Part shown: piece by piece, positions 52,169-63,031 of the stretch
Layout of the letters: every line of letters starts with the position of its first letter
How positions within the stretch are numbered: position 1 is the stretch's first letter
Origin: Winogradskyella pacifica
Lineage (GTDB): Bacteria > Bacteroidota > Bacteroidia > Flavobacteriales > Flavobacteriaceae
Length of the DNA: 64,000 nt
Direction of reading: 5' to 3'
NCBI RefSeq assembly: GCF_013403915.1
Contig: NZ_JABFDI010000001.1
Span: 310,001-374,000 of the forward strand
Program-made: the position numbers and the translations under genes
The notes under the pieces: generated by a model
What the model was told of the DNA's origin: nothing
The model's database searches: none
The model's input: only the letters and a program-made list of their open reading frames with translations

Positions 52169-53941
52169 TTATATTTTCGCCTGAAATGTGTATAAATCAT
52201 AATAACGGCCTTCTGCTTTTAATAACTCGTCGTGTGTGCCGCGTTCTGCAATTCGTCCGTTTTCTATCACTAAAATCTGATCTGCTTTTTTAATGGTACT
52301 TAAACGGTGTGCGATCACAATCGTCGTTCTGTTATTGGTTAATTCTGATAAACTTTTTTGAATTAAACCTTCACTTTCTGTATCTAAGTTAGACGTTGCT
52401 TCATCTAAAATTATGATTTTAGGATCTGCTAAAATAGCTCTTGCAATGGCGATTCTTTGACGTTGCCCACCAGACAGTTTTACACCACGCTCGCCAATCA
52501 ACGTTTCTAAACCATCGTCAAAACGATCCGTAAATTCATTGACATAAGCAGCTTTAACGGCATTCTGTAACTGTGCTTCCGTTGCATTAGGTCTTGGAAA
52601 CATAATGTTTTCTCTTATAGTGCCTTCAAACAAAAATTCATCTTGTAACACAACTCCTAAATTCTGTCTAAAACTACTTAATTTCACTTTAGATAAATCT
52701 TGACCATCAATGGTAATGATTCCTGAATCAGGATTTAAAAATGTAGCTGATAACCCAGCGATAGTAGATTTTCCAGATCCTGAACTTCCTACCAATGCAA
52801 TAACAGATCCGGATTGTGCTTCGAAATTAATATTGTGTAACACCGGTTTTCCTTCTTCGTAAGCAAACGTCACATTATCGAATTTTATGTCACCTTTCAA
52901 TGTTTCTAATGCGATGGTTCTTTCTTCTTGTTCATCTTCCGTGGCTAAATTCATTAATTCTTCAGTACGATCTAAACCTGCTAAAGCTTCGGTTAATTGA
53001 CTACCAATGTTACTCATTTGCACAATTGGAGCGACCATAAATGCCAATAAAAACGTGAATTGTAAAAAGTCACCAGGTGTAATTTCTCCTTGAATCATGT
53101 AATGGCCACCGATTCCCATAATTCCTGTCGTTGCTAAACCAATTAAAAAAGTTGAAGAACTTGTCATTATAGCCGTTGCGGTCAAACTTTTTTTAACATT
53201 TTGAAAAATGTTCTCTACTCCTTTTTCGAAAACTATATTCTCTTGTTCTTCAGCATTAAATGCTTTTATCACTCTAACACCAGCTAATGTTTCGTTTAAA
53301 CGACCTGTAACTTCTGCATTAATTTTCCCTCTAGCTCTAAAAATTGGACGAATATACTTGAAGGCTTTTAAGGCAATAATTCCGAAAATAGATAATGGAA
53401 TAAAAGTAAAAAGTGTCATCCAAACATTCATCCTTAATAAAATAACCAAAGTTAAAATAGCTGTAAACGAACCTCCTACTAACTGTACTAAACCTGTACC
53501 TATAAGATTCCTCACACCTTCAACATCCGTCATTATTCGAGATACTAATGCTCCTGATTTTGTATTATCAAAAAAACTAATAGGTAGAGATAACACTTTT
53601 CTTTGTACTTGAGCTCTGAGTTCACTAATTAAATATTGAGCTTGAACACTTAATACTTTAGTTAATAAGAAAGATGTTATGGCTTGCACTAGAATAGCAG
53701 TAATAACAATTGATATTAAGATATAGAGCTGATTGTAATCTTTATTTGGAACCACCTCATCTAATAGCACTTTGCTTTCTAATGGCAAAACAAAACCTGC
53801 CAAACTACGAATTATAATGAGAACTAAACCTAAGAGCACTAATTTTCGTCTTGGCCAAATAATGGTCTTAAAAGCCGATTTCATTGTTACTTTTGGCTTA
53901 TCTGTTTTAGATCGTTTAGGTGAATCTTTATAGTGTTGCAT
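52169..53941 (-). CDS. ABC exporter, MsbA/lipid-A-flippase type
   Basis: 590 aa, half-transporter. Six membrane helices (about residues 30-310) precede an ATPase with GSSGSGKSTIAGL (Walker A), LSGGQRQRIAIARAI (signature) and IIILDEATSNLD (Walker B). It forms a homodimer that exports lipids or drugs. Standalone gene, so the substrate is inferred only from the family. Confidence 0.92.
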   Translation of the reverse strand: MQHYKDSPKRSKTDKPKVTMKSAFKTIIWPRRKLVLLGLVLIIIRSLAGFVLPLESKVLLDEVVPNKDYNQLYILISIVITAILVQAITSFLLTKVLSVQAQYLISELRAQVQRKVLSLPISFFDNTKSGALVSRIMTDVEGVRNLIGTGLVQLVGGSFTAILTLVILLRMNVWMTLFTFIPLSIFGIIALKAFKYIRPIFRARGKINAEVTGRLNETLAGVRVIKAFNAEEQENIVFEKGVENIFQNVKKSLTATAIMTSSSTFLIGLATTGIMGIGGHYMIQGEITPGDFLQFTFLLAFMVAPIVQMSNIGSQLTEALAGLDRTEELMNLATEDEQEERTIALETLKGDIKFDNVTFAYEEGKPVLHNINFEAQSGSVIALVGSSGSGKSTIAGLSATFLNPDSGIITIDGQDLSKVKLSSFRQNLGVVLQDEFLFEGTIRENIMFPRPNATEAQLQNAVKAAYVNEFTDRFDDGLETLIGERGVKLSGGQRQRIAIARAILADPKIIILDEATSNLDTESEGLIQKSLSELTNNRTTIVIAHRLSTIKKADQILVIENGRIAERGTHDELLKAEGRYYDLYTFQAKI

Positions 53942-54009
53942 CCTTATTTTAAAATTTGCACAAAGATACGTTTACAAATCTCCTAAAGTAACAATCCACA
54001 AACCGAAAT

Positions 54010-54453
54010 TTAATCTAATAGACGTCTGTGAAAATTAATCTGACCTAAGTGGTAGGCTAAATGTGTGCTTAAATGCACTAAAAAATATTCGGTAGTCATC
54101 GGTTCTTTAAAAACTTGCAGTTGATATTCCTTTTGTAAATCTTCAGGCGTTACAATTTTTAAAGTGCGCTCTACGGCAACTAAAGTATCTTCAATTTGTT
54201 TAATTAGTTCGGATTTGGGAACATCTTTTAATGAAAATTCTAAATCGCGTTGTCTTACATATCCTGTATTACCCAAAACGGATCCAATAAAATGATTTAT
54301 ATTTCCGATAAGATGAAGACATAAACTTCCGGCAGAATTAGTAACTGAACCTTCTATTTTCCAAATATGAGAATCGGTCTTATACAGTTCAATTTCTTCT
54401 ATTAATTTATTAAGATCTCTTTTGAATAACGCTATTAATGTATTAGTGAGCAT
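54010..54453 (-). CDS. DinB-like / DUF1572 family protein
   Basis: 147 aa, four-helix bundle. The putative metal-binding His residues lie in SLCLHLIGNINHFIGS and LVHLSTHLAYHLGQINFHRR, the pattern of DinB-like proteins. Cytosolic; the role is unknown in most members (some are thiol S-transferases). It stands between two unrelated transporters. Confidence 0.85.
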   Translation of the reverse strand: MLTNTLIALFKRDLNKLIEEIELYKTDSHIWKIEGSVTNSAGSLCLHLIGNINHFIGSVLGNTGYVRQRDLEFSLKDVPKSELIKQIEDTLVAVERTLKIVTPEDLQKEYQLQVFKEPMTTEYFLVHLSTHLAYHLGQINFHRRLLD

Positions 54454-54524
54454 ACTATGTAATTATTGAATATGGATATCTGATTTTAGAATAATATCTA
54501 TCCAAAAGTAGCTAATATATATCT

Positions 54525-54532
54525 TACTTTTG
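54525..54532 (+). promoter_or_regulatory. -7 box (TACTTTTG) directly before the MFS start
   Basis: TACTTTTG fits TAnnTTTG and ends only 4 bases before the ATG at 54537. Transcription would begin at or just past the start codon, giving a leaderless mRNA. Confidence 0.5.
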
Positions 54533-54536
54533 CGCC

Positions 54537-55739
54537 ATGGAAAACAAAAAAAGGTCGCAATTAGAATTTGTGGTATTAATGGCAGCATTGATGTCTATTG
54601 TTGCTTTATCTATTGATGCACTTTTACCTGCATTACCTGAAATTGGTGAGTATTTAAGTAGTGTGAATGAAACTAAAAACCAAAAGCTTATTACAGCCAT
54701 ATTTTTGGGACTTGGATTCGGACAACTTGTTTTTGGTCCATTGTCAGATAGTTTTGGACGAAAACCAATGGTTTATTTTGGTTTTGGTGTGTTTATAATT
54801 GCCTCTATTATTTGTATTACCACAAGGAATTTTGAAGTTATGCTTTTGGGAAGGGTTCTACAAGGTGTAGGGTTATCATCACCCAGAACCATGAGTATTG
54901 CTATTGTAAGAGATTCTTATGAAGGCGATCACATGGCGAAAATTCTATCTGTGGTAACTATGACTTTTATTTTAGTTCCAGTTATCGCTCCACTATTAGG
55001 GCAGTTTTTATTGGGTCATTTTGGATGGCAGTCTATATTCATTGTCAACCTCGTCTTTGGATCATTGGTTATTCTATGGTTTTGGAGACGCCAGCCCGAA
55101 ACACTTCATAAAGAATATCAGAAAACATTTCGATTAGCCATATTTAAATCTGGTGCCATTACGTTCTTTAGAATAAAATCTGCGGTTATCTACACTTTAC
55201 TTTCAGGATTGGCAACAGGGTCTTTTATGGTCTATTTAAGCACATCGCAACAAATTTTTCAGGTGCAGTATGATTTGGGTGACATGTTCCCTTATATTTT
55301 TGCCAGTTTAGCGGTGACCATTGGTCTGGCAACATTTTTAAATAGTGCCATTGTTATGCGTTTTGGTATGTGGAATTTGGTAAATATTGCCTTATTGGTA
55401 TTTGTGATTAACTCTTTAACTTATGTCATCATATTCTGGTCTGGTGTAAATCCACCAATAGAAATTCTAATCCTCTTTTTAATGCTTCAATTTGCGAGTG
55501 TAGCGTTTTTATTTGGAAATTATAGAGCTTTAGCTATGCAACCTATGGGACACATTGCTGGTGTAGGATCTGCGCTTAATGGTTTTATATCTACCATAAT
55601 GGCTGTACCAATTGCTAATTATATTGGTAGTTTTGTAAAAACGTCTGTCTTACCGCTTTTTATCGGTTTTTTAGTAACAGGAATTATTGGTTTGGTTTTA
55701 TTCTATAGTGTAAAGAAACCAATAAGAGTGAAAGCTTAA
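54537..55739 (+). CDS. MFS drug efflux transporter, Bcr/CflA type
   Basis: 400 aa, 12 membrane helices. LSIDALLPALPEIGEYL in the first helix, FGQLVFGPLSDSFGRKPMVY (motif A) and VLQGVGLSSPRTMSIAIVRD are diagnostic of the Bcr/CflA group. It exports drugs or sulfonamide- and bicyclomycin-like compounds by proton exchange; the true substrate is unknown. If leaderless, translation starts without a ribosome-binding site. Confidence 0.92.
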   Translation: MENKKRSQLEFVVLMAALMSIVALSIDALLPALPEIGEYLSSVNETKNQKLITAIFLGLGFGQLVFGPLSDSFGRKPMVYFGFGVFIIASIICITTRNFEVMLLGRVLQGVGLSSPRTMSIAIVRDSYEGDHMAKILSVVTMTFILVPVIAPLLGQFLLGHFGWQSIFIVNLVFGSLVILWFWRRQPETLHKEYQKTFRLAIFKSGAITFFRIKSAVIYTLLSGLATGSFMVYLSTSQQIFQVQYDLGDMFPYIFASLAVTIGLATFLNSAIVMRFGMWNLVNIALLVFVINSLTYVIIFWSGVNPPIEILILFLMLQFASVAFLFGNYRALAMQPMGHIAGVGSALNGFISTIMAVPIANYIGSFVKTSVLPLFIGFLVTGIIGLVLFYSVKKPIRVKA

Positions 55740-55796
55740 TATTTAAATTATCGCGTTCACTCTTTAGTTACATTTAATACATGGGGTATACCCTGC

Positions 55797-58727
55797 TTAT
55801 TTCAATATTACTTTTTGTGTTTTATTCTGTGTTATATTGTTCAATTCTACAATATAAACACCTGTACTTAATCCACTCACATCAATGGCTTGAGATGTAC
55901 TAGATGTCATTAAATTTTCCGAAAGAATTACACGTCCTTGTAAATCGTAAATCGTAGCCTTAGTTGCGTCTGTTAACTGACCAGCAATAACAATTGTTTT
56001 ATCAGCTTCATTGGTGTAAATAGTTAAGGCATCTAAAGTGTTTTCATTTGTAGATAATGTACTATCACTCATACGTAGATAAAAACGACCTGTACCATTT
56101 AGGTTTGCATTTGGAGTTAATATATAATCAACAGAATTTAACAATGTTGTGGTGTTAGTAACTGTATCCTCTAAATATACATTTACATTATTTGGTAATG
56201 TAGATTGTGAAATAGTAAACGAAATTTGCTCACCTTGATTAGCATTCACACCAAGTGGAATCGTAACATCACTTAAATTTGAAGTATTTAATGATTGAAG
56301 CGCAAAATTAACATCTTCATTATCTTCTACTAAATGAGAGTAAAGCGCAAATATTGGTACAGCACCAAATACTTTAGCATCATAACCGGGATCTAATCCT
56401 AAGCTAGAACCTTCATTAAAGTAAAAACTTGTTCTGTAGGTAGTAGAACCTATAAGATCTAATTTAAGATTATAACTTATAGATGGCGATCTGCCTGGGA
56501 TATAATCATCAGATCCAATAACTGTTCTCATATCTGTAGTACTAGACGTTCCATTATTAAAAACAACATTATCCCCTGTTACATTTTTAGCAGCTATTAT
56601 AAATCCTTGTCCAGGTGCAATATTTAGCGTCCCATCTGTAGTGGCAGCATTTATAATTGTAAAATTACCAGTGGTAGCTTCACTTCCTGAATAAAATCCA
56701 CTATTATAACCATAAATGGCTACAGCATCATCATCTAAAACAGCTGAGTTAGCAGTTAAAAATTCTGAAGCACTAAGATAACTCGGATAAGGATTACCAA
56801 CTAAATTCCACTGATTTCCACCAGCAGGTTTACTAATAGGCGCACTAACATTACCTGTAACAATATCGCCTGTAAAAGTTAATACTTGGTCGCTAGTTAT
56901 AGTTGCCGCTCTATATCCTTTTCCTGTTTCTAAAGCTGTAGTTGCGTTTACTGCAAAATTCTCATAAGAAGTAACATCTACAGTGTTATTATAAGGACCA
57001 AAAGCATAAACCGATCCATTGGATGCAAGTTTAGTAGCGTTTGTTGGTGAACCAAGATTAATAAAAGCATCAAATGTAAGTCCACCAGCTGGTGTTAATG
57101 GTAAAGCGATTAAGTCGTTTCCACCACCTGCGCTTGTGCCTACTATATTTACATGACGATCATAGTTTATTGTACCAGAAATAGTACCGTTTAAAATTAA
57201 ACTTGAAAAACTATCAGAAACAGATGTTAAATTCACAGCATCGGTAACCGTTAAAGTAATTCCAGAATCAATAGTTAAGCTAGCCCCTGCTTCTACCAAT
57301 ACTGATTTAACCTCTGCATCCGCAGTAAGAACTGCATCAGTACCTGATTTTATAATTAACCCATAACAAGTATCTGTAGCACTTGGAGCAGCTGAAACTA
57401 CTGAACCTTTAAAGTAATCCGTACCATCCCAAACAATATCAGAAATGAAACTTAATGTAAAATAATCTCCGTCAGCAAAAGAAACACCTGTTGCGGTTGC
57501 TGTATTATCTAAAACGGTTAAATTATAAGCTGTTGATGTAGCAAAAGTATTATCGTTACCTATAACTAACTGTAAACCTTGACAGCCTTCTGTAGCTGCA
57601 CTAATAGCTGAAATGTCAAATTCTACTGTTACCGTCCCTAAATCACCAACTTTACTAACACGCCACTTTGACGTTAACTCTTGTGAATTATTTGCTGTGT
57701 TTGTTTCAAAATCATATACTGGGTCTTTAGTTTCTTCTCCCCAAAATAAATACTCGCTATCATTTAAATCTGAAGCAGCACTGATACTAACAATTCCTGT
57801 TCCTCTAGAAGCTGAATGATTAGAACCATCTGATGCTTGACCAATACCTGCGACACTATGGTCGAAATCTCCATTACCAGTATTATCTTGTACATAAAAA
57901 TCTTTAGAACCGTCTAAAGCTGTACCGTATTTTGCTGATAAATAATTTTCAACAATTGTTGTTTCTGCTAAATTAAGTGATCTTTTGTATAAAATAACTT
58001 CGGCTATGTTTCCGTTGAAACTTGTCGTTGACTGTCTACCAATACCGAAATCACTAAAACTACGAATAGTTCCATCATATCCTATCGTCCCAGAAATTGT
58101 TGCATTTACATATTGACTTATAATTGTACCATTAAAATCTTGCGTAATGACATAAGGGCTACCTGCTGTTAACTGTGTACCTTCATCAAAAGTCCGTATT
58201 CCTTCTTCAAGGGTTTGTGTCCCATTTGGTGCTTCTGTTCCTCTTCCCCACAATCTTCCATTAGCACTAGTCCACATGCCAATGGATTTATCTTCTCTCT
58301 CTCTTGAAAATACAGTTCCAGATGGTCCTGCTTGAATAATACCTCTAGTTCCACCACTAAAAGATGGTGATTGTAGAACAACAAATAAACTTACTTCATC
58401 GCTATGTCCTATACCAGATGCAAAAATTCCATCACTGTCTCCATCAAAATTTAACGCTGAATAGCCATTTATAGCGTTTATATTTAATCTAGGCCTTATA
58501 CCTGAAGTAAGCTGCACGGCATTGTTGCCTTGACCTGAAGCATCATTCCATTGCTGTATCGGTGAGTTATTAGAAGCTGGAGTTATACCTAAATCTGTAT
58601 AAGTACTATTTTCGGCCTTTAGCCAGATTTCGTTATCCGTTGTGACTCCTCCTGGCCCTGCTTGAGAGAAACTGTAAGTTGATACTAATAAAGAAAGGGC
58701 TGTGTATATTTTTGCTTTCGTATTCAA
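55797..58727 (-). CDS. Large T9SS-exported protein with C-terminal type A sorting domain
   Basis: 976 aa. Signal peptide MNTKAKIYTALSLLVSTYSF. A LamG/concanavalin-like domain lies at about residues 30-260 (NEIWLKAENSTYTDLG), followed by beta-rich repeats. The last 80 residues are a type A sorting domain (ATIYDLQGRVILSENL, LSTGVYIVELNN, QKVILK). It is carried across the outer membrane by the type IX system and displayed or released. A role in adhesion or glycan binding is likely but not shown. Confidence 0.9.
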   Translation of the reverse strand: MNTKAKIYTALSLLVSTYSFSQAGPGGVTTDNEIWLKAENSTYTDLGITPASNNSPIQQWNDASGQGNNAVQLTSGIRPRLNINAINGYSALNFDGDSDGIFASGIGHSDEVSLFVVLQSPSFSGGTRGIIQAGPSGTVFSREREDKSIGMWTSANGRLWGRGTEAPNGTQTLEEGIRTFDEGTQLTAGSPYVITQDFNGTIISQYVNATISGTIGYDGTIRSFSDFGIGRQSTTSFNGNIAEVILYKRSLNLAETTIVENYLSAKYGTALDGSKDFYVQDNTGNGDFDHSVAGIGQASDGSNHSASRGTGIVSISAASDLNDSEYLFWGEETKDPVYDFETNTANNSQELTSKWRVSKVGDLGTVTVEFDISAISAATEGCQGLQLVIGNDNTFATSTAYNLTVLDNTATATGVSFADGDYFTLSFISDIVWDGTDYFKGSVVSAAPSATDTCYGLIIKSGTDAVLTADAEVKSVLVEAGASLTIDSGITLTVTDAVNLTSVSDSFSSLILNGTISGTINYDRHVNIVGTSAGGGNDLIALPLTPAGGLTFDAFINLGSPTNATKLASNGSVYAFGPYNNTVDVTSYENFAVNATTALETGKGYRAATITSDQVLTFTGDIVTGNVSAPISKPAGGNQWNLVGNPYPSYLSASEFLTANSAVLDDDAVAIYGYNSGFYSGSEATTGNFTIINAATTDGTLNIAPGQGFIIAAKNVTGDNVVFNNGTSSTTDMRTVIGSDDYIPGRSPSISYNLKLDLIGSTTYRTSFYFNEGSSLGLDPGYDAKVFGAVPIFALYSHLVEDNEDVNFALQSLNTSNLSDVTIPLGVNANQGEQISFTISQSTLPNNVNVYLEDTVTNTTTLLNSVDYILTPNANLNGTGRFYLRMSDSTLSTNENTLDALTIYTNEADKTIVIAGQLTDATKATIYDLQGRVILSENLMTSSTSQAIDVSGLSTGVYIVELNNITQNKTQKVILK

Positions 58728-59024
58728 AATTATAAGTTAATTAATTAATATAAAACGGCAATAATACGACAACCACCATTAAGCACAAAATAAATCCGAT
58801 AAAATGTTTTTAAATGTAAGAAAAATAACATATACAGAAATTACAACGCACACAAACAACTCATTATCAAAACAATGAAAGACTAAAGCTGCATCTGTTT
58901 AATGGGTTTAAAATGTAGTTATTGACGAAATAAAAAGAATATTAGCATAAAAAACAAAAATAATTGGACTGTCTCCACGTGTACTTCATTCTATAAAGAA
59001 TCCATAAAACAGCGGCCATACGGC

Positions 59025-59645
59025 TTAAAAAATCTCCAAGCTCCCCTTACCTTCTCTAACCACTATTGGCTCATCATCGGATAAATCGATAATAGTAGAT
59101 GCCTCGTTATCTCCGTAACCACCATCAATAACCAAATCGACTAAATTATTCCATTTTTCAAGAATTAATTCTGGGTCTGTAGTGTATTCTAAAACATCAT
59201 CATCGTCTCTTATAGATGTAGAAACGATTGGATTACCTAAAGCTGCAACTATTGCTAAGGCTATAGAATTATCTGGAACTCTGATTCCGACTGTTTTTCT
59301 TTTTTTGAAAGGGTTGGGTAAATTTTTAGATCCTGGTAAAATAAAAGTATAAGGTCCAGGCAAGGCACGTTTCAGAATTTTAAACGTTGTGGTATCAATC
59401 TGCTTTACATAGTCGCTTAAATTACTTAAATCTTCACAAACGAATGAAAAATTAGACTTTTCTAGTTTTACCCCTTTTATTTTAGCAATGCGCTCTAAAG
59501 CTTTTATATTAGTGATGTCGCAACCTAAACCATAGACGGTATCGGTAGGATAAATGATTAATCCACCATTTTTTAATACTTTAACTACTTTTTGAATCTC
59601 TTTCGGATTCGGATTTTCTGGGTATATTTTAATAAACTCCGCCAT
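59025..59645 (-). CDS. L-threonylcarbamoyladenylate synthase, Sua5/YrdC family
   Basis: 206 aa. The YrdC motif set is present: GGLIIYPTDTVYGLGCD near residue 30, KIKGVKLEKSNFSFVCED, then RVPDNSIALAIVAALGNPI. It makes threonylcarbamoyl-AMP for the t6A37 modification of tRNAs. It lacks the C-terminal Sua5 domain, so it is a short YrdC/TsaC-like form. Confidence 0.9.
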   Translation of the reverse strand: MAEFIKIYPENPNPKEIQKVVKVLKNGGLIIYPTDTVYGLGCDITNIKALERIAKIKGVKLEKSNFSFVCEDLSNLSDYVKQIDTTTFKILKRALPGPYTFILPGSKNLPNPFKKRKTVGIRVPDNSIALAIVAALGNPIVSTSIRDDDDVLEYTTDPELILEKWNNLVDLVIDGGYGDNEASTIIDLSDDEPIVVREGKGSLEIF

Positions 59646-59695
59646 AATATGTATCTTTCAAATACGTTATACAAAGTAACTATATTTTTTTCAAT

Positions 59696-60562
59696 ATGAA
59701 CCATTTAAAACTTGTATTCATCATTTTATGCTCAATTTCATTAGTGACGTCTTGCGCTTCTGAACGTTCTGATGATGATGGAATAGAACCTTTAAACACG
59801 TCAGAATCTTACGAAGAACTCAATATTTCTTATGGCAATGATGACGAGCAGGTTTTTGATCTGTATTTACCAGCAAACCGAACAGCTGACACTAAAACAA
59901 TTATTTTGGTTCATGGAGGAGGTTGGACTTCGGGAGATAAAACAGACATGACTGATTTTAAGAACTTTATTAAAGATCAAATGCCAAGCTACGCTGTTGT
60001 AAACATTAATTACCGATTAGCAGATGAAAATAATTCTCCTTATCCAATGCAGATTAATGATATTACAAGCGTTATTAATTATCTAAAAAATAACGAAGCA
60101 CATTATACCATTTCAAATAACTTAGGGTTTGTAGGAGTTAGCGCTGGTGCGCATTTATCCTTATTATGGAGTTATGGGTTTGACATTGAAAACCAAGTTA
60201 GAATGGTTTGTAGTATTGTTGGCCCAACAAACTTTACAGATCCTGCTTACTTAAACAACACCAATGTAGTGCTGCAAGAGCTATTAGATACTTTTGGAAT
60301 TGATAATACCTCAACAGATTTTTTAGAAGAAGTTAGCCCGTATCATAGAGTCACAGCGACATCCCCTCCAACTATTTTATTTTATGGCGGAGAAGATCCT
60401 TTAATTCCAATAACTCAAGGTACGACCATGCGAGACAAGCTAGAATCACATAACGTTACACACCAATTCACACTGTATCCTAATGAAGGACACGGATGGA
60501 TAGGACTAAACCTGTTAGACACAACTCTAAAACTGAAAATATTTATTGAAACGTACCTTTAA
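59696..60562 (+). CDS. Alpha/beta hydrolase (esterase), predicted lipoprotein
   Basis: 288 aa. The signal IILCSISLVTSC gives a lipobox. ILVHGGGWTSGDK is the oxyanion HGGG motif, GVSAGAHLSLL the nucleophile elbow (G-x-S-x-G), GGEDPLIP the Asp and EGHGWIG the His of the triad. It resembles BD-FAE/carboxylesterase-like enzymes acting on acetylated or feruloylated substrates. Its stop overlaps the UvrD stop by 4 bases (convergent). Confidence 0.88.
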   Translation: MNHLKLVFIILCSISLVTSCASERSDDDGIEPLNTSESYEELNISYGNDDEQVFDLYLPANRTADTKTIILVHGGGWTSGDKTDMTDFKNFIKDQMPSYAVVNINYRLADENNSPYPMQINDITSVINYLKNNEAHYTISNNLGFVGVSAGAHLSLLWSYGFDIENQVRMVCSIVGPTNFTDPAYLNNTNVVLQELLDTFGIDNTSTDFLEEVSPYHRVTATSPPTILFYGGEDPLIPITQGTTMRDKLESHNVTHQFTLYPNEGHGWIGLNLLDTTLKLKIFIETYL

Positions 60563-62898
60563 TCTTGCTTTGTTCTCAATATTTCAAGCTTTGCAAAACG
60601 CAAGAGTAGTTTTTTAGTATCTCCATTCAAAAATTTAATTTCAGCTTTTGCATCAGCTCCGGTACCCTCAATTGTCATCACTTCACCTCTACCAAATCGA
60701 TCGTGATTAACAGTGTTACCAACTTCTAATTTAGTATTAAATGAGCCTGATACCTCTTCCGTATCTGCTAGTGGCTTCATCTTTTTTGGTGTACTAATTT
60801 GAAATTTCTCAGGTTTCTTCTTAGACTCTTTTCTCAAAATTTTTGCTGTTTTTGGTTTCGCGAATCGAATGCGATTAGGTTCAATATCTCCAAATATAGA
60901 TTGATCTAACATCGGATTACGTTGTTCTCTTAATGGTGTTACTATATCTACAAACTCCTCGTCAATTTCTTCAATAAATCGACTTGGTTCTGCGTCTATT
61001 AATTTCCCCCATCGGTAACGCGATAAGGTGTATGTTAAATACGCTTGCTTTTCTGCTCTGGTTAAGGCTACGTAAAATAAACGTCGTTCCTCTTCTAATT
61101 CACTACGCGTATTCATACTCATACCGCTTGGAAATAAATCTTCTTCCAAACCAACGATGAATACATGACCGAATTCTAATCCTTTTGCTAAGTGAATAGT
61201 CATTAAAGCGACATGATCTGGATCTCCTTTATCTCCATCTAAATCTGTTGCTAAGGCAATATCTTCTAAGAATTCGGCTAAAGAATCGCCTGCATCCGCC
61301 AATTCTAATTGACCTTCAACGAAATCTTTAATACCGTTTAATAATTCTTGAACGTTGTCCATTTTCACCACACCTTCAGGTGTCGCATCCTTGTTAAGTT
61401 CTCGTATTAATCCACTCGTTTTAGTAACGTGCTCTGCTAAATCAAAAGCATTTGCTGTCTGATTCATCACTTGGTAACTTTCAATAAGCGTCACAAAATC
61501 TCTCAACTTATTTTTAGTTCCGCCATTGATATTGATATCAATACTATCTAAATTTTTTAAGACTTCAAAAATAGTTTTACCATAACCATTGGCTGCTACA
61601 ATTAAGCGATCTACTGTAGTTTGGCCAATTCCTCTTGCTGGATAATTAATAACACGCTTTAGAGCTTCTTCATCTGAAGGATTTAAAATTAAACGCAAAT
61701 ACGCCGTTAAATCTTTAATCTCCTTTCGTTGGTAAAATGATAGACCTCCATAAATACGATAAGGAATATCTCGTTTACGCAACGCATCTTCAATAGCTCT
61801 AGATTGTGCATTAGTACGATATAAAACGGCAAAATCACTGTTGTGAAGTTGCTCATTCATCTTAGTTTCCCAAATAGTACTAGCCACATATCGACCTTCA
61901 TCACCATCCGTTAAAGCACGATGTACTTTTACCTTTTCACCCTCGTCGTTAGCGGTCCAAACTATCTTATCTAATTTAGTTTTGTTATGTTCTATTACAG
62001 AATTTGCAGCACCAACAATACATTTTGTAGAACGGTAATTTTGTTCTAATCGGTACATATTTACACCGTCGTAATCTTTTTGGAAATTTAAAATATTACT
62101 AATATTTGCACCACGGAAGGCATAGATACTCTGAGCATCATCACCTACCACACAGATGTTTTGAAAACGATCTGCTAACGCTCTCACAATTAAATATTGT
62201 GAATGGTTGGTATCTTGATACTCATCTACCAATATATATCTAAATCTGTTTTGATATTGTGCTAGTACTGCAGGAAAACGTGTTAAAAGTTCATTTGTTC
62301 TTAACAATAGATCATCAAAATCCATCGCTCCTGCCTTAAAACAACGCTCTACATATTCTTTATATATCTCACCCATTCTTGGACGTCTAGCCATAGCATC
62401 GGCTTCCATCAGTTCTGGGTTTTTATAATAGGCTTTTACAGTAACAAGACTGTTTTTATAAGATGAAATTCGGCTGTAAACCTGCTTCGTTTTATAAATA
62501 TCTTTATCGAGTCCCATTTCTTTAATAATAGAACCCATTAATTTTTGCGAATCTTGTGTATCGTAAATGGTAAAATTACTTGGGAAACCTAAATGATGGC
62601 CCTCAAAACGTAAAATCTTTGCAAATACTGAGTGAAATGTACCCATCCAAAGATTCTTAGCTTCACCATCACCGACGATATCCGCAATTCTGCCTTTCAT
62701 TTCTTTGGCCGCCTTATTTGTAAAGGTCAATGCCAAAATATTAAAGGCATCCACTCCCTTGCTCATTAAGTAAGCGATACGAAATGTGAGCACACGCGTT
62801 TTTCCAGAACCTGCACCAGCAATGATAATCATTGGTCCATCAATCTGTATAGTAGGCGCTAATTGAGCCTCATTAAGTTGACTAAGATACTTTTCCAA
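60559..62898 (-). CDS. uvrD: UvrD/PcrA-type DNA helicase
   Basis: 779 aa, the usual length. Superfamily 1A motifs are complete: IIIAGAGSGKTRVLTFRIAY (Q/Walker A region), ILVDEYQDTNHSQY (Walker B), LEQNYRS, MTIHLAKGLEF and FYVALTRAEK. The C-terminal residues about 720-775 form a small Tudor-like domain (VNHDRFGRGEVMTIEG) that binds RNA polymerase in PcrA. Acts in nucleotide excision repair and removing stalled complexes. Confidence 0.95.
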   Translation of the reverse strand: MEKYLSQLNEAQLAPTIQIDGPMIIIAGAGSGKTRVLTFRIAYLMSKGVDAFNILALTFTNKAAKEMKGRIADIVGDGEAKNLWMGTFHSVFAKILRFEGHHLGFPSNFTIYDTQDSQKLMGSIIKEMGLDKDIYKTKQVYSRISSYKNSLVTVKAYYKNPELMEADAMARRPRMGEIYKEYVERCFKAGAMDFDDLLLRTNELLTRFPAVLAQYQNRFRYILVDEYQDTNHSQYLIVRALADRFQNICVVGDDAQSIYAFRGANISNILNFQKDYDGVNMYRLEQNYRSTKCIVGAANSVIEHNKTKLDKIVWTANDEGEKVKVHRALTDGDEGRYVASTIWETKMNEQLHNSDFAVLYRTNAQSRAIEDALRKRDIPYRIYGGLSFYQRKEIKDLTAYLRLILNPSDEEALKRVINYPARGIGQTTVDRLIVAANGYGKTIFEVLKNLDSIDININGGTKNKLRDFVTLIESYQVMNQTANAFDLAEHVTKTSGLIRELNKDATPEGVVKMDNVQELLNGIKDFVEGQLELADAGDSLAEFLEDIALATDLDGDKGDPDHVALMTIHLAKGLEFGHVFIVGLEEDLFPSGMSMNTRSELEEERRLFYVALTRAEKQAYLTYTLSRYRWGKLIDAEPSRFIEEIDEEFVDIVTPLREQRNPMLDQSIFGDIEPNRIRFAKPKTAKILRKESKKKPEKFQISTPKKMKPLADTEEVSGSFNTKLEVGNTVNHDRFGRGEVMTIEGTGADAKAEIKFLNGDTKKLLLRFAKLEILRTKQD

Positions 62899-63031
62899 GT
62901 TAAAATTTTTTTAAGGAGTAAAATTACGGATAGTCCTATAGTTTTCCGCATGTAAATGCTATAAATTATAAACAAACTATTAAAAATTGTAGTTTGTTAA
63001 AATTCAATATCTTAGTAGAAACATTTTTTAT

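Noticed and set aside
53208..53612. 134-codon plus-strand frame inside the MsbA-like gene
   Set aside because: Antisense shadow of the membrane region of the exporter; no start signals.
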